IMG/VR virus record: IMGVR_UViG_3300025120_000448
Span: 1-26,834 of that record
DNA: 26,834 nucleotides
Reading direction: 5' to 3' (one strand)
From: a virus
Shown: in pieces, positions 8,799 through 17,672 of the stretch
Numbering within the stretch: position 1 is the first letter of the stretch
Layout: every line of letters begins with the position of its first letter
Translations under genes and position numbers: made by a program
Notes under the pieces: generated by a model
What the model saw: only the letters and a program-made list of their open reading frames with translations
Told to the model about the DNA's origin: nothing
Database searches by the model: none

Positions 8799-8810
8799 TA
8801 GTTTTTATAT

Positions 8811-8844
8811 AAGATCGGGGCTTCGGCCTCGGTCTTTTTTTTTT
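8811..8844 (+). terminator. Rho-independent terminator after the capsid gene
   Basis: The stem GATCGGGGC (8813-8821) pairs with GCCTCGGTC (8826-8834) around a TTCG loop (8822-8825). That gives nine pairs, two of them G-T wobble, with a C-G pair closing the stable UUCG tetraloop. Ten T residues follow (8835-8844), and two A residues at 8811-8812 can pair with the first T's. It is the most GC-rich stretch in an AT-rich window and starts 12 bases after the capsid stop. It should end or reduce transcription after the capsid gene, so capsid messages could outnumber those of the downstream tail genes. Confidence 0.92.
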
Positions 8845-8864
8845 AATTTTTATTATATTATATT

Positions 8865-9707
8865 ATGGCAAAGAAACAAAGTAAGGCAAAACAAGAGCCT
8901 AAGGTTAATGAAATACAAGAAACCTACACAAGCACCAACGATATGGTTGAGGCTACAATTAAATATCCAAAACAAAAAGAAGATACCTGGGAAATAAAAG
9001 ATAGAATGTATTATCTTAAAAATGGTAGATCACCTCTAACTTACATGATAAGAGGTAGTAACGTTTTTTATTTTGATGAAAATCTAGGATATGAAAGAGA
9101 GTTGAAGTACACTTCAAATCAAAGAACACCGTTTGTAGATGAAATGAAAGGTGAACAGAGGTTAGAGCATATTATATTTCAAAATGGAGCTTTATTTGTA
9201 CCAAAAAATAAAACTGTTTTACAAAAAATGCTTTCAATTTACCATCCTCACAATGGTACATTGTTTGAAGAGCATAAACCTCAAGAAGTTGCAGCTAGTG
9301 AAATAGATATATTAGAGCTTGAAATAGAAGCATTGACAGCGGCTCAATCTTTAGATATTGAAATGGCTGAAGCTGTTATGCGTGTAGAAGTTGGTTCTCA
9401 AGTTAATAACATGAGTTCTAAGGAACTTAAAAGAGATTTACTATTATACGCTAAGAGAAACCCAAGCTTGTTCTTAGAATTAGTGAATGATGATAATGTG
9501 CAGTTGCGTAACTTTGGTATTAAAGCTACTGAGCTAGGAATTATCAAACTATCAAGTGACCAACGTACATTTATGTGGGGTACTAATGATAGAAAATTGT
9601 GTACTGTACCTTTTGATGAACACCCTTATTCTGCTTTAGCCGCTTGGTTTAAAACAGATGAAGGAATGGAGATATATTCCAACATTGAAAAACGCTTAAA
9701 CGCGTAA
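8865..9707 (+). CDS. Conserved phage protein downstream of the capsid gene (function unknown)
   Basis: A 280-aa protein with a basic N-terminus (MAKKQSKAK), then a compact mixed domain at about residues 42-130. That domain includes MYYLKNGRSPLTYMI (48-62), a GYERELKYTSNQRTPF stretch and KMLSIYHPHNG (121-131). A long acidic helix (about 142-178) follows, and then a C-terminal domain (about 185-280). The C-terminal domain holds LRNFGIKATELGIIKL (214-229) and PYSALAAWFKTDEG (254-267) and looks like a small winged-helix-type fold. I recognise the overall pattern as recurrent in marine phage genomes without a known role. The position right after the capsid gene suggests an auxiliary capsid or head-completion protein, by inference. 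It lies between the terminator at 8811 and the hairpin at 9714. Confidence 0.8.
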   Translation: MAKKQSKAKQEPKVNEIQETYTSTNDMVEATIKYPKQKEDTWEIKDRMYYLKNGRSPLTYMIRGSNVFYFDENLGYERELKYTSNQRTPFVDEMKGEQRLEHIIFQNGALFVPKNKTVLQKMLSIYHPHNGTLFEEHKPQEVAASEIDILELEIEALTAAQSLDIEMAEAVMRVEVGSQVNNMSSKELKRDLLLYAKRNPSLFLELVNDDNVQLRNFGIKATELGIIKLSSDQRTFMWGTNDRKLCTVPFDEHPYSALAAWFKTDEGMEIYSNIEKRLNA

Positions 9708-9713
9708 CTATCT

Positions 9714-9759
9714 TATAGTAGAGCAGCCATTCTACAAAAGGATGGTTGCTTTAACTATA
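9714..9759 (+). promoter_or_regulatory. Long hairpin upstream of the connector gene, possible attenuator or weak terminator
   Basis: The arm at 9714-9732 (core GCAGCCATTC) pairs with the arm at 9740-9759 (core GGATGGTTGC) around a 7-base loop (TACAAAA). TATAGT at 9714-9719 also pairs with ACTATA at 9754-9759. This gives about 19 pairs with a few G-T wobbles and one bulged A at 9753. Only a short T run (9750-9752) lies within the lower stem, so it is a poor classical terminator. It fills most of the 63-base gap and ends 11 bases before the next ATG. It could protect a message end, act as an RNase site, or modulate translation. Confidence 0.6.
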
Positions 9760-9770
9760 AAACATAAACA

Positions 9771-10964
9771 ATGGCAATAAGTATAAATACAGTATACCAA
9801 AAAGTCTTGGCTATCGCCAATAAAGAACAAAGAGGTTATATCACACCTCAAGAGTTTAATCTATTTGCAGATCAAGCTCAAAAAGAAATATTTGAACAAT
9901 ATTTTTATGATATAAATCAATTTAATAGAGTGCCAGGTAATTCAACTGAGTTTTCTGATCAACTTTACATGCTAGAAGAAAAGATTTCAGCATTTAGAGT
10001 TAATGGTGTTTCAATGGTTTCTAGCACTGAGCTAGTAACTAGATCAACATTTGAAGCTGGAGTTACTACAGGTTGGACAGATAGTACTGGTGATAATTCA
10101 GCTCCTACTGTAGTTACAGAAGCTCTCAATGGTTATGTGCCTAGTTTAAAATTAATAAACGATGGTAGTGATGACGATCCTGATATTTATGAAGACATAA
10201 TACTTTCAACCTCTAAAAAATATAGATTAAAAGTTAAAGTTTCTTACGCTGTTGATCCAACAGGTGCTGGTGACAGTGTAGGTTTAAAAATACAAGCTTT
10301 TTCAACTGCAGGAACTGAAGACGGTTATTATTTACTACAAGTATCTGCAGTTACCGGTGGTGAGTACTTTTTAGACTTTGAACCATTAGACTACGCAGGT
10401 GGTGGAGGTGCAACTGAAACTTACAGGATACAAGTAGGCTTAGAAGAAGATACTTTAGATAGCACTATAATACATTTTTCTGAAATATCTGTTAAAGAAA
10501 TTGATAATACAACTTTAGCTTCTGATATTTATAGATTAGGTGATGTTACTTACAAAAACACAGGAAGCTCTTATCCTATTGGTATTAGCGAAGTAAACAC
10601 TGCTGAATTAACTAATTATAATTTATCATTACTAACTAGACCTACAGTAAGTAATCCTGCTTATGTGAGAAGTAGTAATACTTCTATAACGATATATCCA
10701 ACAACATTAACTAGCGGTTCTTCAGTTTCTTATAATTACGTAAAAAATCCAGTTAGTCCAAAGTGGACTTATAATGTAGTATTAGGAAAAGCTGTTTATA
10801 ATGGCTCTGCTAGTGACGCTAAAGACTTTGAGCTACATGACTCAGAAGAAAACACTTTAGTATATAAAATATTAGAGTTAGCTGGTATATCAATGGGAAG
10901 AGCAGATATAGTACAAGCCGCGGCTACTAGAAGTATACAAGAAGTACAACAACAAAAATCTTAG
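9771..10964 (+). CDS. Head-tail ring/connector protein with an inserted beta-sandwich domain
   Basis: A 397-aa protein. Residues 1-80 begin with an NTVYQKVLAIANKEQRGYIT helix-and-turn pattern. They continue with PQEFNLFADQAQKEIFEQYF (26-45) and LEEKISAFRVNG (68-79), which I recognise as the start of a conserved short-tail connector or ring protein in marine and crAss-like phages. The same fold seems to resume at about 246 (TLASDIYRLGDVTYK) and runs through SITIYPTTL (305-313), YNYVKNPVSPKWTY (321-334) and DFELHDSEENTLVYKILELA (352-371). Between them, about 84-245 forms a separate domain with the order FEAGVTTGW, SLKLIN, KKYRLKVKVSY, YRIQVGL and FSEISVKE, typical of a jelly-roll carbohydrate-binding-like domain. 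The next ring gene starts 3 bases downstream. The connector role is inferred from position and motifs. Confidence 0.75.
   Translation: MAISINTVYQKVLAIANKEQRGYITPQEFNLFADQAQKEIFEQYFYDINQFNRVPGNSTEFSDQLYMLEEKISAFRVNGVSMVSSTELVTRSTFEAGVTTGWTDSTGDNSAPTVVTEALNGYVPSLKLINDGSDDDPDIYEDIILSTSKKYRLKVKVSYAVDPTGAGDSVGLKIQAFSTAGTEDGYYLLQVSAVTGGEYFLDFEPLDYAGGGGATETYRIQVGLEEDTLDSTIIHFSEISVKEIDNTTLASDIYRLGDVTYKNTGSSYPIGISEVNTAELTNYNLSLLTRPTVSNPAYVRSSNTSITIYPTTLTSGSSVSYNYVKNPVSPKWTYNVVLGKAVYNGSASDAKDFELHDSEENTLVYKILELAGISMGRADIVQAAATRSIQEVQQQKS
10020..10505 (+). other. Jelly-roll carbohydrate-binding-like domain inserted in the connector protein
   Basis: Residues about 84-245 of the 397-aa connector break the conserved ring fold. 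The segment runs FEAGVTTGW (94-102), VPSLKLIND, then DIILSTSKKYRLKVKVSY (142-159), VGLKIQAFS, GEYFLDFEPL (197-206), ETYRIQVGL (216-224) and IIHFSEISVKEI (233-244). That is the usual jelly-roll order with a terminal I-S-V-K-E strand. Boundaries are by eye and the carbohydrate-binding role is not demonstrated. Confidence 0.5.
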
Positions 10965-10967
10965 TAA

Positions 10968-11855
10968 ATGGCACTAATAGAAGAGACAGGATCAAATTAT
11001 TATAATGGAAATAATATTGGTGGTTATCAATTTACTTCTTTACAAGATATAGTTAATCAATTTATGATAGCCTACGTTGGTGAAGATAAAATTATTGGTA
11101 GAATTAAAAAGCCAGACATTTTATTTCACGCACAGCGCGCTTTGCAAGAATTAAGTTTTGATACTTTTAAATCTACTAAAGCTTACGAAGTTGTTATACC
11201 TCCTTCTTTGTCTATGCCTTTACCTCAAGATTATGTTAATTATACTAAAGTATGTTGGGTTGATAAGTCAGGTGTTGAACATAGAATATATCCAACCGCG
11301 GACACTAGTAATCCTTCTAATATAGCTCAAACAGCAACACCAGATACAGCTCCTTATTATGAGTTTACAAATAATGAATTAGTTTTAAATACTGAATCTG
11401 ATACTTCTACTAGTTTTAAAAATGACAATCCTAATGAAAACGTTGTTAACGATTTTAATTACGATGATGAACTTTACGATCCTAATATTGGTCAAAGGTT
11501 TGGTTTAGATCCTCAAAGAGCTCAAATTAACGGTTCATTTTATATAGATGATATTAGAGGATTTATAAATTTTAGTTCTAATATTTCAGGCAAGACTGTA
11601 ATACTTAAATACATTAGTGATAGTTTAGGTACTGATGCGGAGATGCAAGTTCATAAATTTGCTGAAGAAGCTATGTACAAGCAAATAGCATATGCTGTTT
11701 TGTCTACAAGATCAAACGTTCCTGAGTATGTTGTTGCCAGATTTAAAAAAGAAGCTTTTGCTTCTAAACGAGTAGCTAAGCTTAGATTATCTAATATAAA
11801 AATAGAAGAAATAACTCAAGTACTAAGAGGTAAGTCTAAACACATCAAACATTAA
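10968..11855 (+). CDS. Ring / tail tubular protein (P22 gp4-like or T7 gp11-like role)
   Basis: A 295-aa protein. A helix-rich first part (about residues 22-75) includes FTSLQDIVNQFMIAYVGEDK (22-41) and DILFHAQRALQELSFDTFKS (50-69). A strand segment with PPSLSMPLPQDYVNY (78-92) and SGVEHRIYPT (101-110) follows. A middle acidic loop region and a C-terminal helical bundle containing MQVHKFAEEAMYKQIAYAVL close the protein. The pattern of an N-terminal helical bundle followed by a beta region ending in MPLP-D-YVNY is one I associate with adaptor or tubular proteins that extend the portal channel in short-tailed phages. It sits 3 bases after the previous connector gene and 3 bases before the hub gene. 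No truncation is visible. The exact ring it forms cannot be told by eye. Confidence 0.75.
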   Translation: MALIEETGSNYYNGNNIGGYQFTSLQDIVNQFMIAYVGEDKIIGRIKKPDILFHAQRALQELSFDTFKSTKAYEVVIPPSLSMPLPQDYVNYTKVCWVDKSGVEHRIYPTADTSNPSNIAQTATPDTAPYYEFTNNELVLNTESDTSTSFKNDNPNENVVNDFNYDDELYDPNIGQRFGLDPQRAQINGSFYIDDIRGFINFSSNISGKTVILKYISDSLGTDAEMQVHKFAEEAMYKQIAYAVLSTRSNVPEYVVARFKKEAFASKRVAKLRLSNIKIEEITQVLRGKSKHIKH

Positions 11856-11858
11856 GAT

Positions 11859-14800
11859 ATGCCAGAATTAAGTAACAACTTTCTAAAAGGTCGTATGAAC
11901 AAAGACCTTGATGATAGAATTGTGCCTCGTGGAGAATATAGGGACGCTTTAAATATAGAGGTTTCTACAACTGAAAATGCTGATATAGGAACTGTTCAAA
12001 ACTTAAAAGGTAACAAACAAATAGTATCTGGAATATTTAACTCTATTCATGATTCTAATATATATACTACTGAAGGCGCTGGTGTTTATAGTAGTCTTTA
12101 TACAGACCAATATGGGACTGCAAATAATAATGAATCAACTTCTAGTAATGTTTTTAACGAAATAATATATAATCCTAGCATAATACCTTTAACTTCAACT
12201 ACTAATATAGGTCATAGATCTACAATATTAGAAATAGGTAAAAGTTATACTGTAACTTTTGATGTAGAAGTTAATATAAATAATTATAATACTGATGGAG
12301 AGTATACTTATACAGCTGGAATAGTTGGTTCTGAAGATTCTGATAATTTTACTAGTACCATAAACGTTCAAAACAATGTTCTTATAGCTAACGCAGATAG
12401 TTCAACTGGAGTTTTGTTTACTAACTTTACAAAAACTTTCTTTGCTCAAAACGAATACATACAAATATATGCTAGTAAATCTTTTTCAGGATTAATAAAA
12501 AATATAACAGTAGTAGAATCTAATGTTTTGGTTAGTGATAGTAGTAATGCTATAACTGTTGGATCTAAAGAAGATACTACTACTGACACAATATACAACT
12601 TTGTTTACAAAGCTTCAGACGTTAAGTCTAGTACTTTTTCTAACTCACAAGGTATTGTAAAGTCAGTAAATGTTGGTATAGTTAGCGATTGTATTATATC
12701 TCACAAACCAAATACTTCAACTGAAGATTCAGTAGATGAAGTTGTTTTTACAGATGTGTATAAAGTTGTTCTTGCACCTATTAAATCTTCTACTGGTAAA
12801 TTACCAATGTCTACATCTGACGGTATACCTACTTCTACTACTATAACAGGTTTGCCTTACATAGTTAACGAAGAAGGTATTACAGAAATACAAGGAATTA
12901 GATTAGGTATGGATATTGCATATATAAATACTTCTGGCATAGACTTTTGGGCTGGTAAAGGCGTTAAAGTAACTAACATTTACTTTGACACTAATACTTC
13001 TACTGGTGCTATAACTATAACTAATCCACATAGCGTTAATTTATATAACAATAATGCAGTGGAAGAAGGTCATACTTTAGAATTTACTTCGAATAGAATA
13101 TTAAACTTTACATGTGGTACTATAGAAAAAGAACTTAATGTAGATAATACCCCAAGTAGTAATTCTCCAATAGGTACTAACATACATGCTATCAACATTG
13201 TAGAAGATTTTATATATTTTACTGATGGCAGAAATGAGCCTAAAAAAATAGATATAAAAAGATTTACAGAGTCTACAAGAAGTATATTTCATCATACTTT
13301 TTTAACAGAAATAAATACTTCAGATCCTGTAAAATTTGCTGTTGAAGAAAAACATGTTACTGTTATAAAAGCAAAACCTACATCACATCCATACTTGTTG
13401 ATGAACGGTAAGTTTAGAAATAAAACTGGTTATATAAAAATATCTGGAAATATATACAATGGTAAAGGAGATTTTCCCGCTGCTTTTTATGCTGTAGAAA
13501 CTTCTTGCTTAGTTCAAAGTGATTCTTTTGAGCCAATAACATTTTTAAAAGATGATGATAATATAAAATCTTTTAATACTGAAATTGGAATAGGAGTAAG
13601 TATAAACAATATTAACTGGAAAGAAGGAGATAATATTATACTTACAGGCTTGACTAGTACCAAAAAAGTTAATATTAGAATAGTCAATGCTCTACCCAAC
13701 TCTTTACAGTTCAATAAGTTTACAGTTAAAGTTATATCTTTTGATTCAAGCTATGAGCATAATAATTTTCAAGCAGAATCTTGGACAGCAGAGCTAGAAG
13801 CTCCTAAAGCAATATATGAAAGAAACTTTGTTTCTTTTGCAACAAGATATAAATACGATAATAACGAATATTCGGCTATTGGTCCTTACTCAGAAGCAGC
13901 TTTTTTACCCTCAGCATATTCTTATAAAGCTGAAACAGGATTTAACGCTTCTATGGAAAACACTTTAAGATCTTTAGAAATATTTGACTTTGTACCTAGT
14001 GACATACAGAAAGACGTTAAAGCTGTAGATATAATACTTAAAGATCATTTTTCTACTAACGCTTACGTTATAAAAACTGTAGAAAAAGATACGCCTGAAT
14101 GGAATACTATAGGTCACGGTGCTAATCAAGGTAGGTACGAGATAAATTCAGAAGTTAAAGGTACTACAGTTCCATCGTTACAACTGTCTAGAGTTTTTGA
14201 TGCTGTACCTGTAAAAGCTAAAACTCAAGAGTTTATAGCTTCTAGATTAATGTATGGTAATTACACTGAGAGTTACAACATGGTAGATCATGGTCAGTCT
14301 AGCATTGATTTTTCAATGATTAGTGATTTTGAAAACATAGACGGTTATACAGTAGATTTGGGTACTGGTAGCTCACCTAATGACTTGTTTGCTAGTTGTA
14401 ACCCTTTTTTCGATGTTACTACAGAGTCTCACAAGTATATTCATAATTACTTCAAGCAACAACATCAACTTACTCCAGAAGCTTCTAACAATTATGACGA
14501 TACAGACACTAGTAGCAGTCAAGCTATTTTTTGCGCAGAAGACATAGATACTTTTTATAATGGTGGCACAGTCGGTAATGGACCTAGATATGCTAAAGTT
14601 TTAATACCAATAATTCCAAAAGACGAAGATAATGATGATAATGTAACGCATTTGTTTCCTAGTTTAAATGACTTAGCTTCTTCATCTAACGACGAAGGTG
14701 CTTCTGGTAATTATCAAGATTTTAATTGTACTCATGATGACACTTATAATACAGGAGTAAACGAGCCAGGTAATAATGAATTATCATCAAGTATTACTCC

Positions 14801-17672
14801 GTTTATATATAAGCTACCTTCAGACGGTGAATACACTATAAATGTTAGTACAAGAGCTAATGCTAGATATTTTTACGGTAAAGATTTACATACACTTTGG
14901 GCAGCATCTGGAGCCCCAAATAGTCACACTGCTCAATGGAGTCCAGGTCCAACTCAACTTAGCAAGGCTATGCCTTCAAGATTAGAAGTACATAAAGTTG
15001 ACATAGCAGGTAATTCTTTAGGTATAATAAAGGATTCAGAAAACTTATTAAATACTAACACGCCTTTTGCTACTACAAAATACAGTACGTACGCTGCTTC
15101 TGAATTACTTACAGAAGAACCTTTAAACGGTAAGCAATATAGATTAACCCAAGGGTCAAAACCTTTACATAATCATAGAAACACAAACAGCGGAGACTCT
15201 CCTAATATACCTTACCATCAATTACGTCGTAAAATAACCGTTGGTACAGGTAGTAGCTTGTCGGCCAATGATTATATAGGTATTTTCTACGTGTACCAAG
15301 TGAGTTTTCTTCCTACAACAAACACGCCTGTATACACACCACCTTTTGTTGATTACAATATTGCACTTGGTCAATCGTATGCTAGCTTTACTCCTAATCA
15401 TGCTGAGAACGCTAACATAAGGTTTTTAATAGACTCTACGACAACAGTTTATAACATAGACGCACCTTTAACAACTAATAGCGTAGAAGTTTACAAACCA
15501 GCTAAGTCAGTGAAATCTAATAGATCTTACGAGACTGGAGTTACTTATTTAGATGAGTACGGTAGAGAAAGTACTGTTATGATAAGTGAGACTGCTAGTT
15601 TAGAAATAAACGAAAAGTTTAGTGATAAAAAAAATATTATAACATCTTGTATAAAATCTAATGCTCCAAAGTGGGCAACACACTACAAGTATTATATAAA
15701 GGAATCTGGCCAAAAAACTCCTAATATAGTTATGTATAAAGCATACTCTAACGAAGAAAGTGGAGATAGTAGTTATGCCTGGCTTTCATTTAATTCAAAT
15801 GACTTTAGTAAAGTTAATGTTGATGATTATCTTTTAGCTAAGAAAATGCACGGTAATAATAAAGCTGTTAACAATATACTTGCTAGATACAGAGTTCTAG
15901 ACGTTTCAGCTCAAGTTCCTAGTTTTGTAACTGATGATGGTGAAACTACTCCTTTACAAGTTACAGCTTCTGATGCTTCAGGTAAGTTTTTTGTAAAAGT
16001 AGAAAGATTAGGATTAATACATATTATAAATGAATCAACAGATGACGCTTTTTTTGCTTTTGCTGCTGATGACGCTAACACAGCTATAGGTGCTGTGTTT
16101 GAAATAGAATCAGAATCTGCAAGTAATGAAGGATTCTTTTGGGAAACTTCAAAAGCATATCCTATTATTTTAAATAATAAAACTATACATCAATACATTA
16201 CTGCTGGTGACAAAATAGAGATGGATTCACTCTATGATCCTGCAACTGGTCTTTATTTAAAATCTGAAGAAATACACATATGGAATCAAAACAACACCAG
16301 CGTTAAAGTTCTTGATGCTAATGGTGCTGTATCTTTTCCTAACGTAATTAATACTTTAGATGATAATCAACTTTGTACTATAGTACTTAATAAATCTGTA
16401 GGTTTAGTTTCTTCTAATTTAAACGGAAATTACATAATAGCTAAGTTTGTAAAAGAAGATGGGTCGTATGTTACAGCTAGAGTAGCTAATATAGATAATA
16501 ATTCAATAACAATAATTCCTTATACTCACCCTGTTTCAAAAGTTGCTCAAGGAGCTTTAAATAAAATAGCTCTACCTTGGTTCAACTGTTTTACTTGGTT
16601 CAATGGTGTTGAATCAGACACTATAGGTGATATTTTTAATGGTAAAACATTATATCCTTACATTTCAGGTGGTAAACAAAGTGGTTTTAATGCAAGTGAT
16701 TATTTTGCTGATTACGGTGAAGAAAACAATAAGCATGACATTATATACTCTCAACTACTAAATGAATCTTCTAATATAGATATGACTAATCAATTTATAT
16801 TAGCAGATAGTATAATTAAAAAACTAAACTCAAGTCACGGTCAAATAAATAGTATAATAAGTAGAAACAATGACTTGTTAGTTTTCTGTGAAGACAAGGT
16901 GCTTAAAATATTAAGCTCAGGCAAAGACGCTTTGTTTAATGCTGATGGTAATCCTCAACTCATAGCATCTAATAGAGTTCTTGGACAGTCAATGCCTTTT
17001 GTAGGTGACTTTGGTTGCCAACATCCAGAATCTATAGCTGTAGATGAATATAGAGTCTATTTTATAGATAAAGCTAGAGGATGTGCGCTTAGACTGTCTA
17101 GAAATGGTATAACACAAATATCTAACGAAGGTATGAGTACTTGGTTTAATGAAAACTTAGAAAAAGCTCAGTCTGTAGTTGGTAGTTTTGATGATAAAAA
17201 ATCTGAGTACAATATAACAGTACATGACATAACTTCATCTTTAGTAGATAAAAACGTTTATACTTTAAGTTTTGATGAATCTGCTAACGGTTGGGTTAGT
17301 TTTAAATCTTTCATACAAGAAAATGGTTTAAGTTTAAATAATCGATATTATACATTTAAAAAAGGAAGAATATACTTACATCATAGTGATGATGCTTTAC
17401 GTAATAATTTCTATGGCGTTCAAGGTAACTCAACTGTAACTAGTCTGATCAACATGCAACCTAATATAGTGAAGTCTTTTGCTGTTATAAACTATGAAGG
17501 CTCACAAGCTGAAGTAGTGAAAAGTTTAACAGACGACAGGCACGACAATATACAAGCAAAGTCTGGATGGTCTGTGGAGCTTTTAAAAACAGATCAACAA
17601 GAAGGTTTGGTAGAAGAGTTTATAGAAAAAGAAGGCCGTTGGTATAATAATATAAAAGGTAAAAAAGAATAA
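11859..17672 (+). CDS. Giant tail hub / stabilization-like protein
   Basis: A 1937-aa protein, the largest complete gene here. It opens with FLKGRMNKDLDDRIVPRGEY (8-27) and RDALNIEV (28-35), a start I recognise from hub or stabilization proteins of marine short-tailed phages. An apparent jelly-roll insertion lies at about 60-225, after which the conserved fold resumes with VGSKEDTTTDTIYNFVYKAS (234-253). A FVSFATRYKYDNNEYSAIG segment begins at about residue 657 and is fibronectin-like. Many Ser/Thr/Asn-rich beta stretches follow. At about 1661-1765 a propeller-like region includes LLVFCEDKVLKIL and RVYFIDKARGCALRLSRNG. It has no signal peptide or membrane segment. It follows the ring genes, and its stop overlaps the BACON gene as TAATG. 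The role is inferred from synteny; a tail spike or fibre component is possible. Confidence 0.75.
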   Translation: MPELSNNFLKGRMNKDLDDRIVPRGEYRDALNIEVSTTENADIGTVQNLKGNKQIVSGIFNSIHDSNIYTTEGAGVYSSLYTDQYGTANNNESTSSNVFNEIIYNPSIIPLTSTTNIGHRSTILEIGKSYTVTFDVEVNINNYNTDGEYTYTAGIVGSEDSDNFTSTINVQNNVLIANADSSTGVLFTNFTKTFFAQNEYIQIYASKSFSGLIKNITVVESNVLVSDSSNAITVGSKEDTTTDTIYNFVYKASDVKSSTFSNSQGIVKSVNVGIVSDCIISHKPNTSTEDSVDEVVFTDVYKVVLAPIKSSTGKLPMSTSDGIPTSTTITGLPYIVNEEGITEIQGIRLGMDIAYINTSGIDFWAGKGVKVTNIYFDTNTSTGAITITNPHSVNLYNNNAVEEGHTLEFTSNRILNFTCGTIEKELNVDNTPSSNSPIGTNIHAINIVEDFIYFTDGRNEPKKIDIKRFTESTRSIFHHTFLTEINTSDPVKFAVEEKHVTVIKAKPTSHPYLLMNGKFRNKTGYIKISGNIYNGKGDFPAAFYAVETSCLVQSDSFEPITFLKDDDNIKSFNTEIGIGVSINNINWKEGDNIILTGLTSTKKVNIRIVNALPNSLQFNKFTVKVISFDSSYEHNNFQAESWTAELEAPKAIYERNFVSFATRYKYDNNEYSAIGPYSEAAFLPSAYSYKAETGFNASMENTLRSLEIFDFVPSDIQKDVKAVDIILKDHFSTNAYVIKTVEKDTPEWNTIGHGANQGRYEINSEVKGTTVPSLQLSRVFDAVPVKAKTQEFIASRLMYGNYTESYNMVDHGQSSIDFSMISDFENIDGYTVDLGTGSSPNDLFASCNPFFDVTTESHKYIHNYFKQQHQLTPEASNNYDDTDTSSSQAIFCAEDIDTFYNGGTVGNGPRYAKVLIPIIPKDEDNDDNVTHLFPSLNDLASSSNDEGASGNYQDFNCTHDDTYNTGVNEPGNNELSSSITPFIYKLPSDGEYTINVSTRANARYFYGKDLHTLWAASGAPNSHTAQWSPGPTQLSKAMPSRLEVHKVDIAGNSLGIIKDSENLLNTNTPFATTKYSTYAASELLTEEPLNGKQYRLTQGSKPLHNHRNTNSGDSPNIPYHQLRRKITVGTGSSLSANDYIGIFYVYQVSFLPTTNTPVYTPPFVDYNIALGQSYASFTPNHAENANIRFLIDSTTTVYNIDAPLTTNSVEVYKPAKSVKSNRSYETGVTYLDEYGRESTVMISETASLEINEKFSDKKNIITSCIKSNAPKWATHYKYYIKESGQKTPNIVMYKAYSNEESGDSSYAWLSFNSNDFSKVNVDDYLLAKKMHGNNKAVNNILARYRVLDVSAQVPSFVTDDGETTPLQVTASDASGKFFVKVERLGLIHIINESTDDAFFAFAADDANTAIGAVFEIESESASNEGFFWETSKAYPIILNNKTIHQYITAGDKIEMDSLYDPATGLYLKSEEIHIWNQNNTSVKVLDANGAVSFPNVINTLDDNQLCTIVLNKSVGLVSSNLNGNYIIAKFVKEDGSYVTARVANIDNNSITIIPYTHPVSKVAQGALNKIALPWFNCFTWFNGVESDTIGDIFNGKTLYPYISGGKQSGFNASDYFADYGEENNKHDIIYSQLLNESSNIDMTNQFILADSIIKKLNSSHGQINSIISRNNDLLVFCEDKVLKILSSGKDALFNADGNPQLIASNRVLGQSMPFVGDFGCQHPESIAVDEYRVYFIDKARGCALRLSRNGITQISNEGMSTWFNENLEKAQSVVGSFDDKKSEYNITVHDITSSLVDKNVYTLSFDESANGWVSFKSFIQENGLSLNNRYYTFKKGRIYLHHSDDALRNNFYGVQGNSTVTSLINMQPNIVKSFAVINYEGSQAEVVKSLTDDRHDNIQAKSGWSVELLKTDQQEGLVEEFIEKEGRWYNNIKGKKE
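12036..12533 (+). other. Jelly-roll carbohydrate-binding-like domain inserted in the hub protein
   Basis: Residues about 60-225 of the hub protein form a self-contained beta-rich unit. In order it has ILEIGKSYTVTFDVEVNI (123-140), GEYTYTAGIVG (147-157), LFTNFTKTFF (186-195), EYIQIYASKSF (199-209) and GLIKNITVVE (211-220). This strand order, ending in an I-x-N-I-x-V-x-E strand, is usual for carbohydrate-binding-module-like jelly rolls in phage tail proteins. Conserved hub sequence seems to lie on both sides. The boundaries are estimates by eye. Confidence 0.5.
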
